The translations under genes and the position numbers were made by a program. A DNA stretch of 64,000 bases from Culex pipiens pallens. Its lineage: Eukaryota; Arthropoda; Insecta; Diptera; Culicidae. Each line of letters begins with the position of its first letter. Position 1 is the stretch's first letter. The notes under the pieces were generated by a model. That model was given only the letters and a program-made list of their open reading frames with translations, was not told where the DNA came from and ran no database searches. The stretch covers positions 132,832,416 to 132,896,415 of the forward strand of contig NC_068938.1 in assembly GCF_016801865.2 (NCBI RefSeq), read 5' to 3'. Positions 36,469 to 47,300 of the stretch are shown in pieces.

Positions 36469-38030
36469 CACGGTGTATTTTTTAGAACAAACTAATGATA
36501 AAAAAATCGGTATGTCTGATATTTGGCACCGTGAAAGAAGGGCTCTTTCCCGTCATTTTGCGGTATATACCGAAATATTTCGTCGGGGGGTCTAGTGCAA
36601 CTTTTTTTTTTTGAAGATTTTTTTTCGATTTTATGGGATATTTGTTCAAAAAAGTCACAGAAAATCGGTGCATTCATGTTGATATCATTCAAACTTCTTA
36701 TGCCTTGCCTAAGAATGCCTTGGGGATTCTAACCAACTATATTTGACCAATATTTGACCTCCAATAAAAAAAAATCGAACCAAATTTACCAGATTTCTAG
36801 CTTTCTTTGAAATTACCCCAAAATCCAAGCTGGCAACCCCGATACGACCGAAAGCAAATCTTTTCTTTGTACAATTTGTCATGAAATAACAGTAACACAT
36901 TTCCCGGATAGAGATTTGAGCATTAAACAATGCAAAACATAGATTATTTATTTAATAAGCTGTTTATTACCCAACAGGCTCCAAACATTATTTTTTCAAT
37001 CCTCTGCCACATAACACCATTACATTTTAAAACATTTTAGAATCAATCACATTGTAGAAAACAGTTTTCTGAACAAGTTCCATAAAAAAGTATCACTTTT
37101 GGTTCAATATAAGCAGAGATATGCCCAATTTCCTGAAATAAATAGTGCCTTTCTCCAAAATTTTCTTAATTTAATTACCTTTCACATGATGAGCACTGCC
37201 TACTAAAATTTTTTTTATGATGATAATATGTTATTAAAACATAAAAATTATAACAAGTTTTGACGAAATTAATGAAATTATTCTATAGCATTCATTACAA
37301 AACTCAGTAGGCAGTGCCCATCGTGTGAAAGGTAATTAAATTAAGAAATTTTGGAGAAATGCACTATTTATTTCAGGAAATTGGGCATATCTCTGCTTAT
37401 ATTGAACCAAAACTGATACTTTTTTAAGGAACTTGTTCAGAAAACTGTTCTCTACAATGTGATTGATTCTAAAATGTTTTAAAATGTAATGGTGTTATGT
37501 GGCAGAGGATTGAAAAAATAATTTTCGGAACCTCTTGGGTAATAAACAGCTTATGAAAAAAATAATCTATGTTTTGCATTGTTTAATGCTCAAATCTCTA
37601 TCCGGGAAATGTGTTACTGTTATTTCATGACAAATTGTACAAAGAAAAGATTTGCTTTCGGTCGTATCGGGGTTTCCAGCTTGGATTTTGGGGTAATTTC
37701 AAAGAAAGCTAGAAATCTAGTAAATTTGGTTCGAATTTTGTTATTGAAGGTCAAATATTGGTCAAATATAGTTGGTAAGAATCCCCAAGGCATATTCATA
37801 AGAAGTTTGAATGATATCAACATGAATGCACCGATTTTCTGTGACTTTTTTGAACAAATATCCCATAAAATCGAAAAAAAATCTTCAAAAAAAAAAGTTG
37901 CACTAGACCCCCCGACGAAATATTTCGGTATATACCGCAAAATGACGGGGAAGAGCCCTTCTTTCACGGTGCCAAATATCAGACATACCGAATTTTTTAT
38001 CATTGAGGTCTCGAAAAAATACACCGTGCG
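36469..38030. mobile_element. Fold-back element (1.56 kb)
   Basis: It starts CACGGTGTATTTTTTAG and ends AAAAAATACACCGTG. The left arm up to about 37200 returns inverted from about 37305, including GAAATATTTCGTCGGGGGG, AAGCAAATCTTTTCTTTG and CACTGCCTACT. The loop is about 100 bp. The arms differ by scattered substitutions and small indels. The short open frames are arm artefacts. No transposase. Confidence 0.75.
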
Positions 38031-38034
38031 TTAC

Positions 38035-38895
38035 GTTCAAATGTGTGTCAAGATCAAGTTGGAATGGAGACGCATGATTTTTGTGATTTTTACTTTGTTT
38101 AGGTATGATATACTTTATTTCTTATTTCTTAGTTCAGTATCTCGTTAATTGAACGCAAAATTAAACTGATTTAAAGAAATCAAGATTTTTTTACAGTGAA
38201 ACAAAATCCAACTAAAAAACGTGTCATAAATCCGTTAAACGATTAGTTTTATAGCTCTCGCCAATACCAATCATCCGCCATTTTTTTATAATCCTCCTCT
38301 AATTTATGTTCCCATAAAACCAGCGACCATTCAAAGTTCTGATTGCACTCTGGGGGAGTCCCGCCGAGCTCTGATTCCGGCAGCAATCAAAGCTTCCCAA
38401 CTGTCGCAGTTCCTGCAGCTTTTTCTCCCTGTTACTCCGGAAATTGATCCATTCATTTTTGGGTGGTCCGTTCAGGTGGGGGATGGTCGTTTGGCTACCT
38501 GTTTTTTTAGTTCCGTTTTGATGACACCCAGCGTCCATAAATCTATATTTATGTATATAACGCTAGTGGAGGTGGATTCCGCAGGAATAACGACGTGTTT
38601 GAACATGACTTTCAACGTGGGCGGCTTTTTTTCGTGGTTTTTGCCACCCTGGGCAGGAGGACACACAGAAGCGCTCCCAAATGGCCCAGAGGAACACTAA
38701 CGATATGGGGCCCTAAACGTGAGTCATGGCAGTTTTAGCAGGAGCATGATTTACCTTTGCTTCCCGTTATTGCCCTACTGTGGGACTGAGACGAGGACGA
38801 TGCTTGCCTCTCTAGGTTGCTTTTTACTACTAGCCTTGAAAAATGCTTTTTGCTAAAGATAGTTCGTAATAATGTTGATTGTCATTTTATTTAAA
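38035..38895. other. No gene recognised
   Basis: Unique-looking sequence with a GC-rich centre (38300-38720). Overlapping open frames on opposite strands have no recognisable domain. Confidence 0.4.
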
Positions 38896-38898
38896 AGC

Positions 38899-40392
38899 AG
38901 TTGCCCCGACCCCTATTCGATTTGCGTGAAACTTTGTCCTAAGGGGTAACTTTTGTCCCTGATCCCGAATCCGAGGTCCGTTTTTTGATATCTCGTGACG
39001 GAGGGGCAGTACGACCCCTTCCATTTTTGAACATGCGAAAAAATAGGTGTTTTTCAATAATTTGCAGCCTGAAACGGTGATGAGATAGAAATTTGGTGTC
39101 TAAGGGACTTTTATGTAAAATTAGAGGCCCGATTTATTGGCGTACTCAGAATTCCGAATAACGTATTTTTCATCGAAAAAACGCTATTTCTTTTTTAATT
39201 CTCCCGTTTTCCGTTACTTGACTGTAAAAAAATTTGGAACATATCATTTTAACGGTGCACATCAACCAAAGCTTTTGCACCCAGATTTTTATTACAGACA
39301 TTTTAGTATCCTAAAAATTATGAGTACTATCGAAATATATTTATAAATCATTCCCTAAAGTAATTTACAATAAAGTTTGACTAATTTTACAACCCCGTTG
39401 TTGCAGGATTGGGTCCGTAAGTTAGACAATTTTGGAATAAGAAGACAACAACTTCCCTTAAGGGAAATTTAATGTACTCTTCGAATCTACATTGACCCAA
39501 AAGGGTCATTTTTCATTAAAAACAAAAAATTTCATTTTAAAATTTCGTGTTTTTTTTCTAACTATGCAGAGTTATTTTTTAGAGTGTAATAATGTTCTAC
39601 AAAGTTGTAGAGCAGACAATAATAAAAATTTTGATTTATAAACATAAGAGGTTAGCTTATAAACATCACAAGTTATCGTGATTTTACGAAAAAAAGTTTT
39701 GAAAAAGTTGGTCGTCGTCGATCATGGTCGTTCATCGTTACCCGCGACAAACACGGACGACGAAACAAAGAGAAACGCAAAAAGTAACTTTTTCAAAACT
39801 TTTTTTCGTAAAATCGCGATAACTCGTGATGTTTGTAAGCAAACCCCTTATGTCTATATATTATTTTTTTTTGTAATTGTCTGCTCTACAACATTGAAGA
39901 ATATTGTTACACTCTAAAAAATAACCCTGGAAAGTTAGAAAAAAACACAAAATTTTAAAATGAAAATTTTTGTTCTAAGTGAAAAAATGACCCTTCTGGG
40001 TCAATGTAGATTCGAAAAGTACATTAATTTTCCCATAAAATGACATGTTCCAAAAATTTTACAGTCGAATAACGGATAATGGGAGAGTTTTTAAAACTTT
40101 TTTAGTGTTTTTTTCGATGAAAAATACGTTTTTTTCGGAATTCTACGAAATTTACATAAAAGTCCCTTTGACACCAAATTTCTATCTCATCACCGTTTCA
40201 GGCTGCAAATTATTGAAAAACACCTATTTTTTCGCATGTTAAAAAATGTTTCCGTCACGAGATATCAAAAAACGGACCTCGGATTCGTGATCAGGGACAA
40301 AAGTTACCCTTTAGGACAAAGTTTCACACAAATCGAAGAGGGGTCGGGGCAACTTTTCCCGATTTCGTTTGAGTTGGTAGAGAATTACCCAA
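38899..40392. mobile_element. Fold-back element with an internal insertion
   Basis: The left arm starts AGTTGCCCCGACCCC. The right arm carries its inverse, GGGGTCGGGGCAACTT, at about 40341 and continues to about 40392. The arms meet around 39710-39785 (TTTTACGAAAAAAAGTTTTG versus CTTTTTTTCGTAAAATCG). The left arm is about 200 bp longer because of an insertion at 39249-39461. Relatives: 34632-34935 and 40530-41120. Confidence 0.75.
39249..39461. mobile_element. 205-bp TTAA-flanked insertion inside a fold-back arm
   Basis: TTAA at 39249-39252 and 39458-39461 bracket 205 bp found in neither the opposite arm nor the relative at 40530-41120. The latter reads TCATTTTAAGGGAAATTT with a single TTAA, giving the uninserted state. 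The insert's own ends (CGGTGCAC and ACTTCCC) are not clearly inverted. Confidence 0.65.
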
Positions 40393-40529
40393 ATCTTATT
40401 CTCTAACAAATATTAAAATTATTTTGTATGTAGCAACGAAATCTAGAAAAAAGAAACTTGTTCTTTTTTCGAAGACATTTTTTTCTAATAATTTGCACTT
40501 TGATTTCAACAAAATTAAAAATAGGTGTA

Positions 40530-41120
40530 ATTCTCCGCCAACTCACACAGCAGTTGCCCCGACCCCTCTTCGATTTGCGTGAAACTTTGTCCTAAGGGGT
40601 AACTTTTGTCCCTGATCACGAATCTGAGGTCCGTTTTTTGGTATCTTGTGACGGAGGGGGCGGTCCGACCCCTTTCTTTTTTGAGCATGCGAAAAAAGAG
40701 GTATTTTTCAATAATTTGCAGCCTGAAACGGTGATGAGATAGGAATTTGATGTCAAAGGGACTTTTATATAAAATTAAACACCTGATTTGATGACGTACT
40801 CAGAATTCCTAAAAACGTATTTTTCGTCGAAAAAAACACTAAAAAAGTTTAAAAAACTCTTCCATTTTTCGTTACCAGACTGTACATTTTTTTGAAACAT
40901 GTCATTTTAAGGGAAATTTAATGTACTTTTCGAATCTACATTGACCCAGAAGGGTAATTTTTTTCATTTAGAACAAAAATTTTAATTTTTAAATTTCGTA
41001 AAAAATAAACCTGCAACGTTCGAAAAACCACGAAATTTTAAAATGAAAATGTTTGTTCTAAATGATAAAATTACCCTTCTGGGTCAATGTAGATTCGAAA
41101 AGTACATTAAATTTCCCATA
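40530..41120. mobile_element. Second copy of the same fold-back family, truncated
   Basis: It starts AATTCTCCGCCAACTCACAC then CAGTTGCCCCGACCCC, follows the left arm of 38899-40392 to GAATCTACATTGACCC, then turns early. 40910-41000 and 41030-41120 form a smaller palindrome around GACCCAGAAGGGTAA and TTACCCTTCTGGGTC. It keeps the empty TTAA site. Confidence 0.7.
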
Positions 41121-41124
41121 GAGA

Positions 41125-42025
41125 ATTGAAAAATTAAATTAAATTCATTTTAAGCAGGTCAGTCACAATTTATTAACAAAAAACTGTTGAAATTTTTAAG
41201 AAAGAAAAAGTAAAATAGCTTGTAAACCATTTTGAATACTTTATTCATTTCATTTAGTTTCATTTATTTCGTTGTTCAAGCATTACTTGTGTGAAGTTAC
41301 CATCCTAAGCTGAGATGTGGAATACCTTTCAATAGTTGATTAATTCAAAGTTGGGAACAGAGTTTGGGGTGCTTAATGAACCGAGTGAATCTACTGAATG
41401 AAAAAAGCTACAAAATAACCTTCGAAATAGCTAAATTTTGAATACTTTGTTTAACGTTTATCCCTTTATTTTATTTATTAAGGCTATTTACAAATTTTGA
41501 AATTTTGTCGCCATTTTGTAATTCGCTTTATAACATTTTTTTATTTAATTAGGCTACAAATTCAAAATCCGATCCGAGGCAAGAAACACATAATTTTTGA
41601 AAAATATTTTCAGCGTCCTAAAGGTTGCTGTGATCAATTCTGGGGAATGTTTCACGACCTTCGACCAATTGACCCCGCAACAAACTCGCCTTTGAATCAT
41701 GGGACGGTTTTTCACCACACCGTTTTCCATGTTCTACAGGAAAACGGTGTGTATATTTCCCTGTGTGAGTGTCCGCGTGTGTGTGTGCATGACAAAGTGT
41801 GAGCGATCCTTTTGGTCGAAGCGCTCCGGTCGTAATTGGATGCAAACAAGATTGATTGTTATTTTATGCGGAAACGCTGAAATTAAGTAATAATTCAGCT
41901 GTTAAAAATGCAGTATGTACACACTCGCCCCTTAAATGGCTATTGTTCCACGTGGATGGAAGAATGGCAATTTGGATCGTTGGAAAAACGTAACAAAGGG
42001 AGGGGGGGGGGTGAATGCTTGGGTT
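41125..42025. other. No gene recognised
   Basis: AT-rich then mixed sequence with a GT-rich patch near 41760-41800. No gene seen. Confidence 0.4.
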
Positions 42026-42029
42026 TTAG

Positions 42030-43660
42030 AGAGTGAAATAAAAAAAAACTGAAAACAAAAAAAGTGAGATTCAATGTGAAAAATAAAAAGTGAAAGGCGA
42101 AGAAGTAAAAAAAAACAGTTACAAAATGAAAAATGAAAAGATGTAGGTGAAAGACGAAAGGTAAAGAATTGAAAAAAATAATATTAAAATTGAAAACTCA
42201 AAAACAAAGAAACTAAAACAAATAAACTGAAAAAGTGAATAAGTAATGTAAATTAATAAGCCAACAAGTGAAAGGTGAATGGAATGAAGTTTGTAACTGA
42301 AAACAAAATAGTGAACGAAACTGAAAACTGAATACTGTAAAATAAAACAAAAATACTTTAAAACTTTTAAACTTTTAAATTTTTAAAATTTTAAACTTTT
42401 AAATTTTTAAAATTTTAAACTTTTTAACTTTTAAACTTTTAAACTTTTAAACTTTTAAACTTTTAAACTTTTAAACTTTTAAACTTTTAAACTTTTAAAC
42501 TTTTAAACTTTTAAACTTTTAAACTTTTAAACTTTTAAACTTTTAAACTTTTAAACTTTTAAACTTTTAAACTTTTAAACTTTTAAACTTTTAAACTTTT
42601 AAACTTTTAAACTTTTAAACTTTTAAACTTTTAAACTTTTAAACTTTTAAACTTTTAAACTTTTAAACTTTTAAACTTTTAAACTTTTAAACTTTTAAAC
42701 TTTTAAACTTTTAAACTTTTAAACTTTTAAACTTTTAAACTTTTAAACTTTTAAACTTTTAAACTTTTAAACTTTTAAACTTTCAAACTTTTAAACTTTT
42801 AAACTTTTAAACTTTTAAACTTTTAAACTTTTAAACTTTTAAACTTTTAAACTTTTAAACTTTTAAACTTTTAAACTTTTAAACTTTTAAACTTTTAAAC
42901 TTTTAAACTTTTAAACTTTTAAACTTTTAAACTTTTAAACTTTTAAACTTTTAAACTTTTAAACTTTTAAACTTTTAAACTTTTAAACTTTTAAACTTTT
43001 AAGCTTTTAAACTTTTAAACTGAAAAATTGAAAAACAACTCTAGAGTTTTTTTTAATAGGTCCTCAAAACATATGGAAGAAAATGTTTATAGGACCTTTT
43101 CAAAAAATCTCTAGAACATAACCGGAAAACTAAAAAACCGGAAAAATTAAAACTGAAACAACTGAAACAACTGAAAGTGAAAAGTGAAACTGAAAACAAC
43201 AGCAGAAAACTGAAAATTGAAAAGCTGAACACAAATAAAAACTAAAAATGACAAATACAGAAAAACCGAAATAGAGAAAAAGTGAAAAGTGAAAAATACA
43301 ACAATGAAAATTGAAACTGAAAAATGAAAAATTGAACAGTGAATAACTGAAAAGCAAAAAAGTTAAAAGCGAAAAGTGAAGATTTAAACTGAAATTGAAA
43401 AAAATCTAAAAAAGTGAAAAAGAAAAAAAACTGAAAAAGTAAAAATTGAAGAAGTTAATGGCGAAAAGTAAAAAATAAAAAAATAATTAAAAAGAGAAAA
43501 CAAACTAACACACTAAAATCTTTAAAAAAAACTGGAAACAAAAAAAAGTGGAAAAGTGATGAAGTGAAAAAAAGAAAAAGGGAAAATTAAATGGTGGAAA
43601 TAGAAAAGTAAAAAAAATAAGAACAAAACTATTAAAAAATCGAATAAAGTTTAAACGAAA
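42030..43660 (+). repeat. A/G-rich low-complexity tract around an AAACTTTT array
   Basis: On both sides of the array the + strand is dominated by reshuffled words such as GTGAAAAG, ACTGAAAAC and AAAAATTGAA, with few pyrimidine runs. This looks like a decayed short-period repeat. There is no coding potential. Confidence 0.6.
42356..43020 (+). repeat. Tandem array of AAACTTTT (8 bp, about 83 copies)
   Basis: Irregular at the left edge (TTTTTAAAATTTTAAAC) and nearly perfect from 42428 on, with single variants near 42784 and 43002. Every junction contains the self-complementary TTTAAA. Confidence 0.96.
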
Positions 43661-44120
43661 GTGAATATTTAATCAAAACATTGTGCAAACTGGAAACTGC
43701 GAACTTTGAGACAACTAACGTTAGATTATCGTACTAATAATCCAATGCAAAAATCCACTACAGATCTGTACCAGCACTAAAGTTCTGCCCAGAAAACTCT
43801 GCATTTCCAACACAAAACACACTCTCAAATCGACTAATACGTCCCACGCTCCATGGAAGACAGTAATTAGCCACCCAGCACCATGGCCATCACATCGGAA
43901 CAAACGACCGGAGCGACAAAACGCAATATTTCGGATTATGACACCAAACTCTGGTCCACCTCTCTTAACTGCAGCAAATGACAATTTGGGACGGTCATTT
44001 CCTCGGTCTACCGAGTCTCGCGCTCGGCCTAGCCCAGAACCAGAAGGCTCAACTCCACACTCTCTACAGTAGCTCATCACAGCCCAGTCGGTTCGGTTCT
44101 GGATTTGCAATCCATGTGCG

Positions 44121-44300
44121 ATGAAAGTTATTCCACAATTAGTTTTAATTGTAATTTCGAGCTTCGTCCGTACGAGCAGTGGAAACTACTCCAGCGACGA
44201 CCACCACGGTTATGGCGAGAGTGTTTTATCAGGTGGTGAATTGTCCGGGCCCGGGGCGATCAGGAAGCAGCGGTCGTCCGGTTTCGAGCGGGATTTCGTG
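44121..44300 (+). CDS. Lipase-like gene, exon 1 (signal peptide)
   Basis: The 180 nt encode 60 residues starting MKVIPQLVLIVISSF, a charged start and a hydrophobic core with likely cleavage near residues 19-21, followed by a Ser/Gly-rich stretch. The start has a purine at -3. An out-of-frame ATG lies 7 nt upstream. The donor GTAATG at 44301 leaves phase 0, which fits exon 2. The junction ..FERDFV-MSSIESANYPAE matches the usual spacing before YPAE. No TATA box was recognised. Confidence 0.75.
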
Positions 44301-47300
44301 GTAATGTTGGGCCGGTGTGGATTTGATTTGGATCTATGAATGGTTCATTGCACCCGTAGGAAAACTGTATACCGTAAACTGAGATTTAATTGTTTCTTGT
44401 TTCTTGTTTCTTGTTTCTTGTTTCTTGTTTCTTGTTTCTTGTTTCTTGTTTCTTGTTTCTTGTTTCTTGTTTCTTGTTTCTTGTTTCTTGTTTCTTGTTT
44501 CTTGTTTCTTGTTTCTTGTTTCTTGTTTCTTGTTTCTTGTTTCTTGTTTCTTGTTTCTTGTTTCTTGTTTCTTGTTTCTTGTTTCTTGTTTCTTGTTTCT
44601 TGTTTCTTGTTTCTTGTTTCTTGTTTCTTGTTTCTTGTTTCTTGTTTCTTGTTTCTTGTTTCTTGTTTCTTGTTTCTTGTTTCTTGTTTCTTGTTTCTTG
44701 TTTCTTGTTTCTTGTTTCTTGTTTCTTGTTTCTTGTTTCTTGTTTCTTGTTTCTTGTTTCTTGTTTCTTGTTTCTTGTTTCTTGTTTCTTGTTTCTTGTT
44801 TCTTGTTTCTTGTTTCTTGTTTCTTGTTTCTTGTTTCTAGTTTCTTGTTTCTTGTTTCTTGTTTCTTGTTTCTTGTTTCTTGTTTCTTGTTTCTTGTTTC
44901 TTGTTTCTTGTTTCTTGTTTCTTGTTTCTTGTTTCTTGTTTCTTGTTTCTTGTTTCTTGTATCTTGTTTCTTGTTTCTTGTTTCTTGTTTCTTGTTTCTT
45001 GTTTCTTGTTTCTTGTTTCTTGTTTCTTGTTTCTTGTTTCTTGTTTCTTGTTTCTTGTTTCTTGTTTCTTGTTTCTTGTTTCTTGTTTCTTGTTTCTTGT
45101 TTCTTGTTTCTTGTTTCTTGTTTCTTGTTTCTTGTTTCTTGTTTCTTGTTTCTTGTTTCTTGTTTCTTGTTTCTTGTTTCTTGTTTCTTGTTTCTTGTTT
45201 CTTGTTTCTTGTTTCTTGTTTCTTGTTTCTTGTTTCTTGTTTCTTGTTTCTTGTTTCTTGTTTCTTGTTTCTTGTTTCTTGTTTCTTGTTTCTTGTTTCT
45301 TGTTTCTTGTTTCTTGTTTCTTGTTTCTTGTTTCTTGTTTCTTGTTTCTTGTTTCTTGTTTCTTGTTTCTTGTTTCTTGTTTCTTGTTTCTTGTTTCTTG
45401 TTTCTTGTTTCTTGTTTCTTGTTTCTTGTTTCTTGTTTCTTGTTTCTTGTTTCTTGTTTCTTGTTTCTTGTTTCTTGTTTCTTGTTTCTTGTTTCTTGTT
45501 TCTTGTTTCTTGTTTCTTGTTTCTTGTTTCTTGTTTCTTGTTTCTTGTTTCTTGTTTCTTGTTTCTTGTTTCTTGTTTCTTGTTTCTTGTTTCTTGTTTC
45601 TTGTTTCTTGTTTCTTGTTTCTTGTTTCTTGTTTCTTGTTTCTTGTTTCTTGTTTCTTGTTTCTTGTTTCTTGTTTCTTGTTTCTTGTTTCTTGTTTCTT
45701 GTTTCTTGTTTCTTGTTTCTTGTTTCTTGTTTCTTGTTTCTTGTTTCTTGTTTCTTGTTTCTTGTTTCTTGTTTCTTGTTTCTTGTTTCTTGTTTCTTGT
45801 TTCTTGTTTCTTGTTTCTTGTTTCTTGTTTCTTGTTTCTTGTTTCTTGTTTCTTGTTTCTTGTTTCTTGTTTCTTGTTTCTTGTTTCTTGTTTCTTGTTT
45901 CTTGTTTCTTGTTTCTTGTTTCTTGTTTCTTGTTTCTTGTTTCTTGTTTCTTGTTTCTTGTTTCTTGTTTCTTGTTTCTTGTTTCTTGTTTCTTGTTTCT
46001 TGTTTCTTGTTTCTTGTTTCTTGTTTCTTGTTTCTTGTTTCTTGTTTCTTGTTTCTTGTTTCTTGTTTCTTGTTTCTTGTTTCTTGTTTCTTGTTTCTTG
46101 TTTCTTGTTTCTTGTTTCTTGTTTCTTGTTTCTTGTTTCTTGTTTCTTGTTTCTTGTTTCTTGTTTCTTGTTTCTTGTTTCTTGTTTCTTGTTTCTTGTT
46201 TCTTGTTTCTTGTTTCTTGTTTCTTGTTTCTTGTTTCTTGTTTCTTGTTTCTTGTTTCTTGTTTCTTGTTTCTTGTTTCTTGTTTCTTGTTTCTTGTTTC
46301 TTGTTTCTTGTTTCTTGTTTCTTGTTTCTTGTTTCTTGTTTCTTGTTTCTTGTTTCTTGTTTCTTGTTTCTTGTTTCTTGTTTCTTGTTTCTTGTTTCTT
46401 GTTTCTTGTTTCTTGTTTCTTGTTTCTTGTTTCTTGTTTCTTGTTTCTTGTTTCTTGTTTCTTGTTTCTTGTTGGCAATCTTTGTTAACTCAAATCTTTT
46501 CTAATCTCACAGATGAGCTCCATCGAATCCGCCAACTATCCAGCCGAGCTGCACATAGTCACGACCCGGGACGGTTACATCCTCAAGGTGCACCGAATTC
46601 CCGATCCTGCCCTGCAAAATGAAAACGAAGAAGACGAAGACAAAGATGGCCCCGGGGACGAAAACGCGCCAAATCTCGTCGCCGCCGCCGACTTCCGGGG
46701 TGTGGTCCTGCTAATGCACGGTCTGTTTTCCACGGCGGCCGATTTCATCGTAACGGGGCCGGAAAACGGGCTCGCATTTATCTTGGCCGACGCCGGATAC
46801 GACGTTTGGCTGGCGAACGCCCGCGGGACACGCTTCTCCCGGAAGAACCTGAACGTGGGCCCCAAGACGGCCGCCTTTTGGGACTTTAGGTAAATTTATG
46901 GGTGTGATTTTGTGGCAATTTCGGTAGAGTTTTTAAAATATTTTGGCTGTAATAAAATTAACTTGCAATATCAATAATTAACTAACAATAAACACTCAAT
47001 ATACTTGAAAGATTAAAAATTCTTGTATAAGTTCACGGCAAAACATGACTATTTTGTGAAAATATTTTGATTTGCTGCCACCAAAGAGAGCACAAATTCG
47101 ACCAACCCAAAATGTTTTAATAGCTTACTTGTAGAAAGCTGTAAATAAAGGGTAATATTTAAAATATTTAAACACTATTTGTGAATAGAGGTCCTGGTCC
47201 ACCTTTAGCAAGAATTGCTTATCAGCGATTCCACGTCAAACCAGCAGGATTCAGATCAAGAGTGCTCCGAATTTGCTCAAATTTGACCTGGGAGTTCCTT

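Noticed and set aside
44334..46622. Heptamer-repeat proteins (FLVSCFL or KKQETRN), including one running into the lipase exon
   Set aside because: The array is intronic; the lipase frame is supported by splicing from 44300 to 46513 instead.
46575..46865. Minus-strand open frame opposite lipase exon 2
   Set aside because: It is a shadow of the GC-rich coding exon, with no family features of its own.
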